Source of the DNA: Sphagnum magellanicum
Lineage: Eukaryota > Streptophyta > Sphagnopsida > Sphagnales > Sphagnaceae
Direction of reading: 5' to 3'
Length of the DNA: 64,000 nt
NCBI GenBank assembly: GCA_021904315.1
Contig: CM038912.1
Location: forward strand, 23,286,949 to 23,350,948
Shown here: positions 1-11,088 of the stretch, piece after piece
Position numbering within the stretch: position 1 is the stretch's first letter
Layout: each line of letters opens with the position of its first letter
The notes under the pieces: generated by a model
Database searches by the model: none
Told to the model about the DNA's origin: nothing
The model's input: only the letters and a program-made list of their open reading frames with translations
Position numbers and translations under genes: made by a program

Positions 1-2
1 TC

Positions 3-3000
3 AAAAGGGATAGTAAGTTCCCTCACAAGAAAGCGCGCCATGAAGGGGAATGGAGTCAAGGCCAAGACACCTCAAAGGGGGAAAAGCCTAAACCATTCCA
101 AGGCTCGAGTTTTAAACCCAAGGGAAATTTTGTCAAGAAGGGAGTCCCTTTCAAAGGGAGCCAACCCAAGGGAGATGCTAGTGGGAAACCCAAAGGAGTG
201 TGTTTCAATTGCAATGAAGGGGGGCACTATTCCAAAGATTGTCCCAAACCCAAACCGGGGAGTGGGGCTACTAAGGTAAATGCCCTTGCCGCCAACCTAG
301 CCCAAGGTGAATGTAATCGCCTTATTTTCTTGAAAGGGAAGGTTTCTAAGCGGGAAGTGCTTTGTCTTTTGGACACAGGGGCTTCCCACAACTTCATAAC
401 ACAAGAAAGTGCGGAAAGAATGGAGCTCCCCTTGGAGGAGCTCAAGGCACCCATCGAGGTGCATTTTGCGGATGGCATTCCCCATCCCACCAAGTTGCAA
501 GCAAAAGATGTGCCTCTTCAATTGGGGAATTGGAGAGGCAAGGTGGACTTACTAGTTTCCACCTTAGGGGGAATGGATTGCATTTTGGGAATGGAATTCA
601 TCACAAGGAACAATGTGCTCATAGAAGGGCACAATCGGCTAGTTAGGATCCCATCCAAAAATGGGATCGTGCGAGTGAAGGCACATGAAGTGCCTAGCGT
701 GGGTGGGACAACCATCCACTTGATGTTGGGAAAGAACTTGGAAAAAGAATGTGGGGGAGGCCATAGCATGTTATGCGTGATGCGGGTGTTGGATGAGTTT
801 GAACCAAAGGAGGCCACCAAGGTGGTGAGCCCCCACAAGTGCATCAAGCAAGTGTTAGAGGAATTCCCGGATGTGATGCCCGAAGAGTTGCCCGATGAGT
901 TGCCCCCGAGAAGACAAGTGGACCATGCCATTGAGGTGGTCCCGGGAGTGGCACCTCCCGCCAAGGCCCCGTATCGAATGAGTCATGAGGAGTTAAAAGA
1001 GCTCAAGGTTCAACTCGAAGAACTCCTCGCGAAGGGGTACATCAAACCTAGCAAGTCGCCATATGGGGCACCCGTCCTTTTTGTTCACAAAAAGGATGGG
1101 ACTTTGAGGATGTGCGTGGATTATAGGGCCCTCAACAAGGTGACCGTGAAGAATAGGTACCCATTGCCTCGGATTGATGACTTGTTTGATCGACTTTCGG
1201 GAGCCAAAGTGTTTAGTAGGATTGACCTACGTTCCGGGTATTACCAAATTCGAATTGCACAAGGGGATGAAGAGAAAACCGCTTGCCGCACGAGGTATGG
1301 TTCCTACGAGTTTTTGGTGATGCCTTTTGGGCTCACCAACGCACCCGCCACATTTTGCACCCTCATGAATGACATTTTCCGAGAGTGGTTGGACGACTTT
1401 GTGGTCGTCTACATAGACGACATTTTGGTTTATAGCAACTCCATGGAGGAGCATGCGGAACACCTTCGAAAGGTGTTCCAAAGGTTGAAGGAAAACAAGT
1501 TGTATGCCAAGTTTGAGAAGTGCGAGTTTGGAGTCTCGGAGGTGGACTTCCTTGGGCATAGGATCACCCAAGAAGGTTTGAAGATGGATGACCACAAGGT
1601 GAAGGCAATTTTGGATTGGGAACCGCCTAGGTCGGTTCCCGCCTTAAGGTCATTTCTAGGATTGGCATCCTATTATCGCAAGTTCATCAAGAACTTTGCA
1701 AAGATAGCCGCACCTTTGACAAACCTTTTGAAGAAGTCATCCGGGGCTTACGAATGGGAAGAGGCATGCAATGAGGCCTTTGAAACCTTGAAGGGCATTT
1801 TGGTGAAGGCGCCCGTGTTGAAGTTGCCCGATTTTGACAAGGACTTTGAGATCCACTCCGATGCGTCCGACTTTGCCATAGGAGGAGTCCTAGTGCAAGA
1901 TGGAAGGCCGGTGGCCTTCGAAAGCAAAAAGCTAAGCGAGACGGAGCGAAGGTGGCCCACCCATGAGAAGGAAATGTGGGCCGTCATCCATTGTCTCAAG
2001 ACTTGGGGCCATTACATAGGCTCCAAGGACGTGGTGGTGTGGACCGACAATGTCACCTTGAAGTACTTTGCAACTCAACCAAAGTTGTCATCAAAGCAAG
2101 TGAGATGGCAAGACACATTGGCCTTGTTCAATGTGGACATTCGGCATAAGCCCGGGAAGGAAAATGTGGTGCCGGATGCATTGAGTCGGAAACACCAACT
2201 CAAAGTGGTGTATGTGGGGGAAAGCGAGTTCCAAAAGGAAGTTCGTGTTGGGAGCCGCCATGACGAGTTTGCCAAGGAAAGGAAGCAAGAAATCCAAAGG
2301 GGGATGAAGTCCTACTTCCACTTACAAAATGGACTATTATGGTACAAGCAAAACCGGCTCTATGTTCCAAAAGGGAGGTTAAGGGATGTGCTTTTGAAGG
2401 AATGTCATGATGGGCCCCTTGCGGGCCATGGTGGTGCAAAGCGCACCACCACATTCCTCAAGAAGTCTTATTATTGGCCCAACTTGAAGGAGGATGCGGA
2501 GGAATACGTGAAGACTTGCTTGACTTGCCAACAAAACCGGGCACTCAATAAAAAGCAAGCGGGATTGTTGCGACCATTACCCATTCCGGAAGGGCCGTGG
2601 GAAAGTGTCTCCATGGATTTCATGGTGAGTTTGCCACCATCAAAGGGGTTTGATGCGATCATGGTGGTGGTGGATCGGTTTAGCAAGATGGCACATTTCA
2701 TTCCTACCAAGGAAAATGCCACGGCCCAAGAGACGGGAAGGTTGTTCTTCACCCACGTGTTCAAGCATCACGGCCTCCCCAAGGACATTGTGTCGGATCG
2801 AGACCCCAAGTTCACGAGCAAGTTTTGGAGAGCATTGTGGAAGCGCATGGGGTCCGAGCTCAAGATGAGCACTTCCTTTCGTCCCCAAACCGATGGACAA
2901 ACCGAGAGGGTGAACTTGGTGATCCAACAATTCCTAAGGAATTATGTGGCGGCGGACCAACAAGATTGGGTGGACCATTTGGAGTTGGCCGAATTTTGTT

Positions 3001-3698
3001 ACAACAATTCGGAGCATTCGGCAACGGGGGCCACCCCATTTCAAATGGTGACGGGCAAGTCACCAATTGTACCCACAACTTGGGTTGGACAACCTCCAAG
3101 TGATGCGAGTGAGGAAGTGCCCATGGTCACACAACTTGATGAAGAGAGGCGGCGCTTGTGGGAGATGGCCAAGGCTAATCTTGAGAAGGCGCATAAAAGG
3201 TACAAAGACTTTGCGGACAAGTCCCGACGAGAGGTGCATTTTGAAGAAGGTGATGAAGTATGGTTGAACATCAAGAACTTCCGGTTGCCCGAAGGTTTGA
3301 GTCACAAGTTCTTGGGCCCATATGCGGGCCCATTCAAAGTGTTGGAAAAGAAATTTCCCGACACCTACAAATTAGAACTACCGGAAAATCTTAAGGTTCA
3401 TCCCGTATTCCATGTTTCGCTTTTGAAGCCGGTCACCCGTGATGCCTCAAGGCCTAATCGAGAGCACAATTCAAGGCCCCCTCCGGACTTGGTCCACAAT
3501 GAGCCCGAGTTTGAAGTGGAGGCCGTGCTCAAGTCAAGGCAAATAAGGGGGAGAGAGCGGGAGTACTTGGTCAAGTGGAAAGGTTACCATCCAATAGAGG
3601 CATCTTGGGTGAACGAGTCCGATATGGAACATGCCCAAGAAGCCATAGAAGAGTTCCACAATAGACCGGCAAAGAGGCAAAGGAAACATAGAGCGTGA
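3..3698 (+). CDS. Gag-Pol polyprotein of a chromodomain retrotransposon (5' partial)
   Basis: A single open frame is already open at base 3, so an apparent ATG at 198 is internal. In order it holds a lysine-rich gag tail, a CCHC zinc knuckle ([14 protein letters not shown], about 198-239), an aspartic protease motif ([10 protein letters not shown]), reverse transcriptase with YIDDILVYS, RNase H ([12 protein letters not shown]), and an integrase with an HHCC region and a core starting SVSMDFMV. These are followed by a GPY/F-like stretch (FLGPYAGPF) and a C-terminal chromodomain with YLVKWKGY and ASWV. The product would make and integrate the element's DNA, and the chromodomain is known in this group to direct insertion to marked chromatin. 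The fused gag-pol frame is usual for the clade. No inactivating lesion is visible. Confidence 0.95.
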   Translation, partial: KRDSKFPHKKARHEGEWSQGQDTSKGEKPKPFQGSSFKPKGNFVKKGVPFKGSQPKGDASGKPKGVCFNCNEGGHYSKDCPKPKPGSGATKVNALAANLAQGECNRLIFLKGKVSKREVLCLLDTGASHNFITQESAERMELPLEELKAPIEVHFADGIPHPTKLQAKDVPLQLGNWRGKVDLLVSTLGGMDCILGMEFITRNNVLIEGHNRLVRIPSKNGIVRVKAHEVPSVGGTTIHLMLGKNLEKECGGGHSMLCVMRVLDEFEPKEATKVVSPHKCIKQVLEEFPDVMPEELPDELPPRRQVDHAIEVVPGVAPPAKAPYRMSHEELKELKVQLEELLAKGYIKPSKSPYGAPVLFVHKKDGTLRMCVDYRALNKVTVKNRYPLPRIDDLFDRLSGAKVFSRIDLRSGYYQIRIAQGDEEKTACRTRYGSYEFLVMPFGLTNAPATFCTLMNDIFREWLDDFVVVYIDDILVYSNSMEEHAEHLRKVFQRLKENKLYAKFEKCEFGVSEVDFLGHRITQEGLKMDDHKVKAILDWEPPRSVPALRSFLGLASYYRKFIKNFAKIAAPLTNLLKKSSGAYEWEEACNEAFETLKGILVKAPVLKLPDFDKDFEIHSDASDFAIGGVLVQDGRPVAFESKKLSETERRWPTHEKEMWAVIHCLKTWGHYIGSKDVVVWTDNVTLKYFATQPKLSSKQVRWQDTLALFNVDIRHKPGKENVVPDALSRKHQLKVVYVGESEFQKEVRVGSRHDEFAKERKQEIQRGMKSYFHLQNGLLWYKQNRLYVPKGRLRDVLLKECHDGPLAGHGGAKRTTTFLKKSYYWPNLKEDAEEYVKTCLTCQQNRALNKKQAGLLRPLPIPEGPWESVSMDFMVSLPPSKGFDAIMVVVDRFSKMAHFIPTKENATAQETGRLFFTHVFKHHGLPKDIVSDRDPKFTSKFWRALWKRMGSELKMSTSFRPQTDGQTERVNLVIQQFLRNYVAADQQDWVDHLELAEFCYNNSEHSATGATPFQMVTGKSPIVPTTWVGQPPSDASEEVPMVTQLDEERRRLWEMAKANLEKAHKRYKDFADKSRREVHFEEGDEVWLNIKNFRLPEGLSHKFLGPYAGPFKVLEKKFPDTYKLELPENLKVHPVFHVSLLKPVTRDASRPNREHNSRPPPDLVHNEPEFEVEAVLKSRQIRGREREYLVKWKGYHPIEASWVNESDMEHAQEAIEEFHNRPAKRQRKHRA

Positions 3699-4497
3699 TG
3701 AGGACATCACCTTTCTTTTAGTGGGGCGGAAAGTTACACAAATGTACCACATCAAGTTGTAAGTGAAATAAAAGCAAAATTTTTAAGACTTCCAAGAGAT
3801 TGCATCACAAGCATAATGAGTATGATAGAAAAAGGGGTTGTCAAGTGGCATGGATAAATGGAACTCTCTTGCGTAAGCCCAAATCAAAATCGGACTCCTA
3901 CTTGGGGGCTAAGAGAAATCTTAGTCCCAAAAGGGGAGGCAAGCAAGGTGAGCTTGCGGGGACGTGCACATGCCCAAAGTGCATCCTAGGGGGTTGGTTG
4001 GTAGTGGCGGCCAACGCGGGAAGTCATGACCCCGTTCGTGTACTATAATCGCGTAGCTTGGGACTTAGGCCTTTGCAAAGCCTAAACGTTGCTTCTCGTA
4101 CCTTGATAAGCATACCTTTTCGTGAAGGCTTGATTGTTGTGATCAAGGCGCAAGAGTGGGAAAAGAGTCATGTCAAGTAGCTTAGGTCAAGATTAGACTT
4201 GACTTGAGCTCCTCATGAGGGGAAGCATAAAAAGTGCCTCCCAAATGAGGGCTTCGTCAATTAGGCTAGTTTAGGTCTTTTGACGAAGCAAGGGTGGAGG
4301 GTCTTTGAGAGGCCCACCCTTAGACTTGCCAAGAAAGTGTTGGAAACTTGGGGACGCCTAAGTTAGCTTGAGGCAAGGTCTCGCCACAAAGGTTGGCACT
4401 TGATGGCCAAGGATCCAAAAGAAAGCAATTGCAATTGTGTGGGTGAAAACTCTAAGTGTCAATGAGGACATTGACCTCTTCTTCTAGTGGGGGAGAG
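3699..4497 (+). other. Noncoding internal region between pol stop and 3' LTR, ending in a polypurine tract
   Basis: No convincing reading frame. Two similar passages read 'gaggacat..acct' followed by 'tagtgggg', one just after the pol stop (about 3699-3730) and one directly before the LTR (about 4462-4497). The second ends in a purine tract that fits the plus-strand primer. The first looks like an internal duplicate of it. Confidence 0.6.
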
Positions 4498-5478
4498 TGT
4501 CGCAACCCTAGCCTTGGCTCGCGACCAAGGCAAGGGGGTTGCAAGGGTGCGGGCCAAAAGGAAGCCCGAGAGTCACATCAAGACTCCCGGGAGTGCAAGA
4601 AAGTGTGAGGGAGTGGACCCTCACACTCCCAAGGCAACTCCCATGTTGGGAGTTGGTGAGAGTTAGAGTCCCAAAAGGACTCCCGAAACTTCAGAGCACG
4701 TTTTGAGGGGTCAAAACTCAATGGCTTGGTGCGCTCTTTATATCAATGGAAAGGTCTTGAAGTGTAGATGTCTAAAATGGGCTCGCATTGCTCATTTGGA
4801 CATCTGAAACGCAAGTTATGGTCAAAAGAAGGCCCGGGAGTCGAACTCGCGGGAGTCCGCCAGTTTGGACTCCCGGGCACTAAAAGTCGGGAATCGACCC
4901 GAAATACTTGGCTGCTGAGAACGTGCGACATACCGTTGGAAAGGTCTCGACGAGATCTACAACTTTGCTTCAGACCGCGTCGTCATCGGAGGTCTGCTCC
5001 GAAAGTTATGCGCGTTCAAAGTCCCGGGAGTCCCGCTGGGCGGGATTTCGGGACTCCCGCGCGGGAGTCCCGGGACTCCCGGGACAAAATGTCCATTTGG
5101 GTGCCACCCCCGCGACGTGGCACAGAGTATACTATAAGGGGGAAGGTGGTGGCTTCCCCCAAGTCCGGGCCGTGGTGAGTCTTGTGTGTCCGTGTTGCCC
5201 GTGGCTCGTCCTAGCACCAAATGTGCTCCAACTATGTTCTAACCACTTTGTGTGGTTCCATGCAGGCCCGTGTGAGTGAGTGAAGCTTGTCAACTCTTCC
5301 TAGTCCCATCCCGGAGCTCCAACACGCCCCTCTACCCCTCCAAGTGTTGTGAGCTAGGGAGCGCCTCCCGACCACTCCCACTTCCGCTGTCTTTCACTTG
5401 GACTCACATTTGAGTCCTTCGAGTGGTTAGGAGTGCGTCAATTCTGCGGGTTTTCTAGATCCTCCTTTTTGGTCACAC
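4498..5478 (+). repeat. Putative 3' LTR
   Basis: It begins TGTCGCAACC immediately after a purine tract and plausibly ends at GGTCACA, giving TGT...ACA termini and a length near 980 bp. It is GC-rich compared with the DNA that follows 5480. It contains many copies of CGGGAGTCC or its complement, densest at 5020-5090. The right edge is uncertain by some tens of bases because the 5' LTR is not in the window for comparison. Confidence 0.6.
5128..5137 (+). promoter_or_regulatory. TATA-like box of the LTR promoter
   Basis: TATACTATAA lies in the middle of the LTR, just downstream of the reiterated GGGAGTCC motifs, where a U3/R promoter is expected. A transcript start about 30 bases downstream would define R. 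Confidence 0.45.
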
Positions 5479-6462
5479 GTAACTTAATCAAAGATGTGTT
5501 GTTCGAAAAAAAATTAGGGCGCACAAATATACATGGGTTGAAGCCATAAACTCTGGTTAAATCCAAAGAATAGACTTGACCATCTGACTAATAAAAAAAC
5601 ATGAAACTTAATTGAAGTGTAAATACCATTTGAATAAATATGTCTCAACAACTCATATCAAATTATGTTAGAATTAAAATTATATAATTTTGTAGTTCAA
5701 CCCAATGTGTATACATTGAATGTTGAAATAAAAAGAAATTTATTTAACTTGTGTTCACACATGCATTAAGATAAATAATAGCACTTTCAAATTGTTAAGT
5801 GATTATATTATGATATTGAATCCAATCTTATATATAAATTCACTATGTCTTCCTGTCCGTGACGTGACGTTTTGCTACATAATCATTTTTTATGTTTCTG
5901 CTGCGAAACCGGCCATAGGGAAAAGCATTTTCGTCTAGAATTAGCACCTCTGGAAAACCCGTTTGATTTCTACACAACTGCTTGCTTGAGGTGTGTTTGC
6001 GTGTGTGCGTTTCTCTCTCTGTGACTCTGTCTCTGCTACAAATTTGGCGTTGATTGATGATGCAGGTGATGGACATCCGGCAGATAGGAAATGCACAGAG
6101 TACACATGAGCGTTATCGTCACATTTGATGTTTGCAGCATTGGATTGGTGTGAGGATATATTGTCAAAGTAGCGTTACATTGCAGGCAGTGAATTGACAG
6201 AATCTGATATTCGGTTGTTTGTGACTTCCTGCACGAGCAGTAGGCATACTTCAGGATTCAAGCGTGACTCCACACTGCTTGTTCCATTGATTCATCCTTT
6301 CTTGCAAAGAAAGTGAAGATGAAACTTGCTGAGCCAGGGTAAGCTTCCAAACTCTTCTCAATTCACTATTGTCATCAGACATAGCAAGAAGGAGCTCCAA
6401 GCACAATGCATCATATTTCCGTCTTCTTCTTTGACCAGTTTGCCATCCCTTTTTCTTCTCAG
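5479..6462. other. AT-rich spacer, then unassigned transcribed-looking DNA
   Basis: 5500-5830 is AT-rich with nothing recognisable. From about 5840 composition becomes gene-like with pyrimidine-rich runs (6009-6040) and possible splice signals. No family could be assigned. Confidence 0.5.
6009..6073 (+). repeat. 65-bp segment duplicated at about 8228-8293
   Basis: The segment containing CTCTGTCTCTGCTACAAATT and ending GATGATGCAGGTGATGGAC recurs at about 8228-8293 with only a few substitutions. The surrounding sequence differs. It may be a duplicated 5'-exon or UTR piece, since it ends in a GCAG/GT-like splice context. Confidence 0.75.
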
Positions 6463-6916
6463 ACAAACATGTAAGGAAAGTGTCTGTCCACAGAATTCTG
6501 GAGCCTCTTGCATTTGCATTGCAGAGGCTTTTCCATCAGAAGGTGGTTGATGTTGCAGCTCTTCAGGGAAATGAGGTAGCAAATTCTAACGGAGACAGAC
6601 CATAGCGGTTTCAATGTCCTGATGCTTTTGATGCTTCCGCTACAAAATCTGTTGGATCATGTTATACACACATAGATAGATATGGTTTGGATCTTGAATC
6701 TGACAGCAGAGTTTGTTCTCTTCGATTTTTCAGGTTTCTGACTGGCCTTCATGTTGGAGAGACAAGCATAATTTGAAGAGACAAATGCATAACTTGCAGA
6801 GATCATTGCTACCACAGCAGCAAGCACATCAGCACCAGAGCAGGAGGCATCAGCACTAGAGCAGGAGGCATCAGCACCAGAGCACACTTGAAGATGTCCA
6901 GCATTACAAATTTTGA
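6463..6916 (+). pseudogene. Unrecognised two-exon gene fragment with an in-frame stop in a 21-bp repeat
   Basis: A strong acceptor (TTCTTCTCAG) precedes an open stretch at 6463-6575 with residues such as VRKVSVHRILEPLAFALQ, ending at a GAG/GTAGC donor. A second exon-like stretch starts at 6734 after TTTTTCAG and joins in phase (VSDWPSCWRDKHNLKRQ, then a glutamine run). It enters three 21-bp repeat units (6827-6884). In unit 2 a CAG glutamine codon is TAG at 6857-6859, and the frame otherwise stays open to a TGA at 6914-6916. I do not recognise the family. It could be a decayed regulatory gene or a chance open frame; the in-phase junction and strong acceptors favour former coding DNA. Confidence 0.35.
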
Positions 6917-8900
6917 ACCATTTAGGTATTCACAAACAAAGAATGCACATGATGTTTTCTGTCCAAGTGTGAAATTCCTGACAGTAGGAAATGGTGATCC
7001 ACAACGCAGGACATGTTTTTTTGAAAACTTTGTTAGGGTTTGTTGTTCACTGTCCTCATCCTAATCTGACAATTTCAAACTCAGATGTGAAGCCAGACAC
7101 AAACTTGCACCTTCATGGCAGAGATGAAATGGAGCTACAGTGCTCTTTAAGCCATGGTGTTGGTTCATGTGTTTTGCAGGCACCAGTCAAATCCTTGTTT
7201 TGGAAGGGGGATTGAAAGTATCTTTGAACTTCCTTTGAACATTTGCTCCAATCTATCCACATTTGCTTTCTACATTGGACCTCAGCTCACTGCAGGTATG
7301 CTGCTGTTGTTCGTGCCCCTCAATTCTCTCAGTGACTTTCAACATTGTATGTGGAAATTTCTCTCAAAAGGAGAAAATGTGCATGGAAAAAGAATGGAAC
7401 ATAGAGTTTTTGATCTGGGATTTGATTGCAAATTCAGTTTACTTTGTCAAGGAAACTGGAAAGAACAATGCAGTTGTTTTGTTTTTTCAAACTCCAACTT
7501 ATCAGTGGAAATAGGCATTGGAAAAATAACCTGAGAAAGAGCAATTGTAGACCTGGAAGAATGTAGTAATAGTAATGGAGGTTTGAAGACAATTGGCTGT
7601 GCAAGTGAATGGGTGAGCAAGGTACAATGGGTTTACTAATCTTTCAAAGACATGCATGGTGGACCAATGTGTAGTAGGAGCAGCTCATGGGGTTTTGTGA
7701 TGAGCTCCAGGGAATAGGACACTAAGGATTTTCTTGAAGGCAACATCACTCCGATCAAAGGTAGCATCACAACCAACAATACTGGTAGGCCTGGGATGGA
7801 GGGTGGAGAGGCTTGGGCAGGGAGTCAGGAGTCTGGGGAGGGTGAAGGATCTTTAGCAGGAGTTATGAATGAAGGAAGAGAGCTATGTTAATGTTAGTAG
7901 CAGGCCTGAAAAATGACCTACATTGTTGTCTTGAGGGAAGCATAAATTGATCATAGTTGGAGGTAGGATGGCTGGCTTTAAGTAGAAGCTTGAGTGTAGA
8001 CAAATCAACTTCCCTTGCTCTCTCTCTCTCTCTTCTTTTGTTTAGGAGGCAAGGGGAAGTAGGAAGAGACAACATTGGATAAAATCTGAAGGGGGAAAAA
8101 AAAATCACAATCTGTGCTCCATTTTTGGGTGAAATTTCACGTCTTGGCAATGAAAGAAAAGCCAGTATGACTCATACAAAGGATTTTTTTGGGAAAAAAA
8201 AATGGTTCAAAGTGATTTTGAGGACAGCGTTTCTCTCTTTATGACTCTGTCTCTGCTGCAAATTTGGCGTCGATTGATGATGCAGGTGATGGACCTCTTC
8301 ACCTATCTCCCCCCCTTCAACACAACAACCCTCATTAAACCAATGACGAAGAGGAAGAAGAGGCCCCTTGCGAGGGCCCGCACATCTGCCGGAACCGTCT
8401 TGCTCGGGAGGGGCACGATCTCGGTTTAAAGGAAATAAATAGGTTTAAATAAATAAACTGGGGGACTTCACAGTGACCAAAGGTCACGGGTTCCCACTAG
8501 TTAAAATTTAATTCAATTCAATTTGGATTGTTCCAGCCCATAAAATTTAGGAAAATCCTGTTATCGAATTCATCTCTCATTCCTTCATAAAATTAATAAA
8601 CTATAATTGACACAATACGTAATTTTAAATTATCTCTTCGCCAGGCCAATCTGTGAGAATTGGGGGCATCCTAACTAGTAATAATAATAATATTATTATT
8701 ATTAACCATTATAATATAGATAATGAGACCAGTTGCAGCCCTACGACTCTGGATAAATCCAGGGAATAGCCCTAAAATTAAGGACCTATAAATAAGAAGC
8801 TTGGAATAGGATTGATTGCCCAAGGGGATTAAGGCCTTCCAAGGGCCTAAACGGGAGCCTTTCTAGGGTCGTAGATAGGGTCCCAAGCCCCGTAAAGGTT
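6917..8900. other. No supported gene; scattered exon-like pieces
   Basis: Several short open stretches occur (for example 6991-7215 and 7154-7534) but none carries a recognisable motif or a consistent splice pattern. Besides the second copy of the 65-bp duplicate (8228-8293), the stretch holds a (CT) run near 8020-8034, A-rich runs near 8095 and 8190, and an AT palindrome at 8680-8703. Confidence 0.5.
8680..8703. repeat. 24-bp perfect (AAT)n/(ATT)n palindrome
   Basis: Four AAT units are followed directly by four ATT units, giving a perfect self-complementary 24-mer that could form a cruciform. It lies in AT-rich spacer upstream of the bHLH gene. Probably a simple-repeat product. Confidence 0.8.
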
Positions 8901-9101
8901 ACAATGGCCTACTACTAGCGTCCTTTGCAGCACTCTGAGGCCTCTCTGTTCTTCTTCCTGTGTGGCTCCCCGCGTCTTCTTCTCATTTTCCTCGCACTTT
9001 TTTTCCTTGTGCTTTCCGCGAGCGATCCCGCAAGTCGTCCGTCGCAGCGAGTTTTGGGAAGCGAGAGCTCCAAATACAGGTGGTTTTTTTCATGGTGAGA
9101 G

Positions 9102-9197
9102 ATGGACGGACAGCAGAACGAGGATGCGGGGAGTGTTGGAATGCTCCAGCAGCAGCAAGAGGTGGCCATATCTGACGAGTCCCTTTCAAGCCGCTGA
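9102..9197 (+). CDS. Short 31-codon frame: candidate first exon or uORF of the bHLH gene
   Basis: ATG at 9102 opens a glutamine-rich, acidic frame (starts MDGQQNEDAG, contains LQQQQEVAIS, ends SLSSR) that stops at 9195-9197. Its composition resembles coding DNA more than the surroundings. It lies upstream of the minisatellite and the PIF-like exons on the same strand. It could be the true N-terminus spliced at an unseen donor, or an upstream ORF in the leader. Confidence 0.3.
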   Translation: MDGQQNEDAGSVGMLQQQQEVAISDESLSSR

Positions 9198-9290
9198 AAG
9201 GGAGAAGGATTCAAAGCTTTTAAGGATTGATTTTTGTGTTGTGGTGCAAGTCCCGTGGAATCGTGAATTAGGTACCGCTTCTTTTGTACA

Positions 9291-9734
9291 AGGTGGTGCG
9301 CAGCAGCAGCAGATAGTGCAAAGGCATGGAAACTTGAGAAAATCCTTGTAGAAGCAAGGTGTGCAGCAGCAGATAGTGCACAGGCATCAAAGCTTGAGAA
9401 AAATCCTTCAGAAAGTAAGGTGTGCAGCGGCAGCACATAGTGCAAAGCCATGAAAGCTTGAGAAAAATTCTTCCAAAAGCAAGGTGTGCAGCGGCAGCAC
9501 ATAGTGCAAAGCCATGAAAGCTTGAGAAAAAACCTTCCAAAAGCAAGGTGTGCAGCGGCAGCACATAGTGCAAAGCCATGAAAGCTTGAGAAAAAACCTT
9601 CCAAAAGCAAGGTGTGCAGCGGCAACACATAGTGCACAGCCATGAAAGCTTGAGACAAATCCTTCAAAAAGCAGGGTGTACAGCCGCAGCAGATACTGCA
9701 AAAGCATGGAAACTCAGCGCACACCTGAAAAGTA
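9291..9734. repeat. Minisatellite, 7 units of about 64 bp
   Basis: Units start at 9291, 9357, 9418, 9482, 9546, 9610 and 9674. The four central units are exactly 64 bp and nearly identical; the outer ones are 61-66 bp and more diverged. The consensus begins AGGTGTGCAGCGGCAGCACA and contains GCCATGAAAGCTTGAGA. The array lies in the 5' part (leader or first intron) of the bHLH gene. Confidence 0.95.
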
Positions 9735-9866
9735 AGGTGTCGGTTTTCCAATGCAATTTTTTTCTAGGGTTGGTTGGCAATGCCACACGGCAAAGAGATG
9801 CGAACTAGACTTAGAATCAGGTTTTTGATGATGTTCTTCTTTTGGGCTATTGGTTTGTGTGTGCAG

Positions 9867-11088
9867 GCCTGACCAAGACAGTCTGGAAATGCCTTGGATG
9901 GAAAATGGGGATGTAGAAAATAGATCTTTTCAGCTGCAAGGTGTGAGCGCTCAATGTTGTAAAATACATCTACTTCGGGCGTTGGAGGAGGATGATGTAT
10001 CACAATTACCATGCATGCGACAAACTGTTGCAAATTTACGGCACCAGCAGGATTCATCACCATCCATGGACTTCCAAGATGATGAGATGGACTCTCTGTC
10101 CCCGGAGTCATTTGCTGAAATTCTCCATCAGGATTTGGTTGATCTTATGTTTGCCATTGTATGGCTTTTCAAACCCACATATGCATCATCCTGCCCAATT
10201 GAAGTATAATCTTTCAGCACTCTGATAACTAAATCTGCTGATGTTGGGTCTCACATGTGTGTTGCATCCTGGTGCCCACAATCGCCTCTTGGGAGGCCAC
10301 ATATCATGTGGCAGCTAGCAAATCAGGGGAGGTTGGTCAAGCTTTTGCACCAGTTTATCTGATTGCAATTTCATTTGTGAATCTATCAGGATGGAGAAGA
10401 TGAATCTCTTACCATGTTACAGCAATTGGGTGCTGGGAACACAGTCCAGCTAAAAAGGACCGCAGATGTTCACAACCTATCTGAGCCAGTAAGTTTGAAA
10501 TCTGACACTGTTTGTGGTAACACCCAAAATTCTCCTCTACTGTTCTTTGTGTTTTGGAAACTGATCAATGCTTTCATGTCGATCTCAATGGCCTCTGCCT
10601 GCATGTTCTGCCTAGCGTCCAAAGCACAATACCTCCTGTGTTATGGTGGTTTTGTTTTTCATTATTCATGTCGACAAGCAGAGATTGGCATTCAATGTGA
10701 GGAATCGGTGTTTTTTGTTGTGGCATCATAGCCACGAAGAGACAGAATTGATGAGAAGATGAAGTCCCCACAGCAGTTTCTACCAAACTCAAGCAAGGTA
10801 TACACATGTTGGTCGGTCTAACTCTCAATTTTCAAGCTGAAAACTACTTGTCATATTCAGCACTTCTGATTGTGAAATTCTTCATTTCCTGCACAAACAA
10901 AGTAAATGGGTGATTTGATTCTTTAGTTTGGCTCCTCCTATGACAGAAGGATTCATGAAAATGGTGTTTTTCATTTCAGACTGACATAGCTTCCATGCTA
11001 GATAAAGCAATTGAGTACATCAAGTATCTGGCTTTGCAGAGATGTAAAGTGGAACAGCTAGGAATGGTGCACCAAAGTTCAAGCAAAG
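9867..11088 (+). CDS. PIF-type bHLH transcription factor (exons, gene ends unresolved)
   Basis: Four exons fit splice signals and phase: 9867-10158, 10390-10488, 10732-10797 and 10980-11088. The first contains EMPWMENGDV, resembling the active-phytochrome-binding motif of phytochrome-interacting factors. The bHLH domain is split over the last three: ADVHNLSE, then RRDRINEKMK with FLPNSSK, then TDIASMLDKAIEYIKYL. This is the characteristic PIF basic-helix-loop-helix text. PIFs bind G-boxes in the nucleus and are removed after phytochrome activation. Oddity: the spliced basic region reads SEPPRRDR where the family has SERRRRDR. The E and the last two arginines are kept, but two prolines sit inside the DNA-binding helix. 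The first exon's 3' border is weak. No standard PIF C-terminus follows; block A begins at 11236. Confidence 0.75.

Larger units (their letters stand above)
1..5478 (+). mobile_element. Ty3/gypsy chromovirus LTR retrotransposon, 5' part outside the window
   Basis: The internal coding region runs in from the left edge and ends at 3698. It is followed by about 800 bp of noncoding internal DNA, a purine-rich tract (about 4488-4497) and a putative 3' LTR. The domain order zinc knuckle, protease, reverse transcriptase, RNase H, integrase, chromodomain is that of Ty3/gypsy chromoviruses. The frame has no stop or frameshift, which suggests a fairly young insertion. The 5' LTR, primer-binding site and most of gag are not in the window, so insertion age and target-site duplication cannot be read. 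Confidence 0.93.

Noticed and set aside
518..964. Long minus-strand frames opposite pol (also at 1227-1595 and 2640-2930)
   Set aside because: Shadows of the strongly coding plus-strand gag-pol frame; no motifs.
9291..9734. CRISPR-like array
   Set aside because: Units are contiguous with no unique spacers, and the window is plant nuclear DNA. It is a minisatellite.
8915..9751. A 278-codon minus-strand open frame with repeated LHYVLPLHTL-like units
   Set aside because: It is produced by the 64-bp minisatellite, which is open in three frames. It lies antisense to the bHLH gene leader, and no motif or flanking gene structure supports it.
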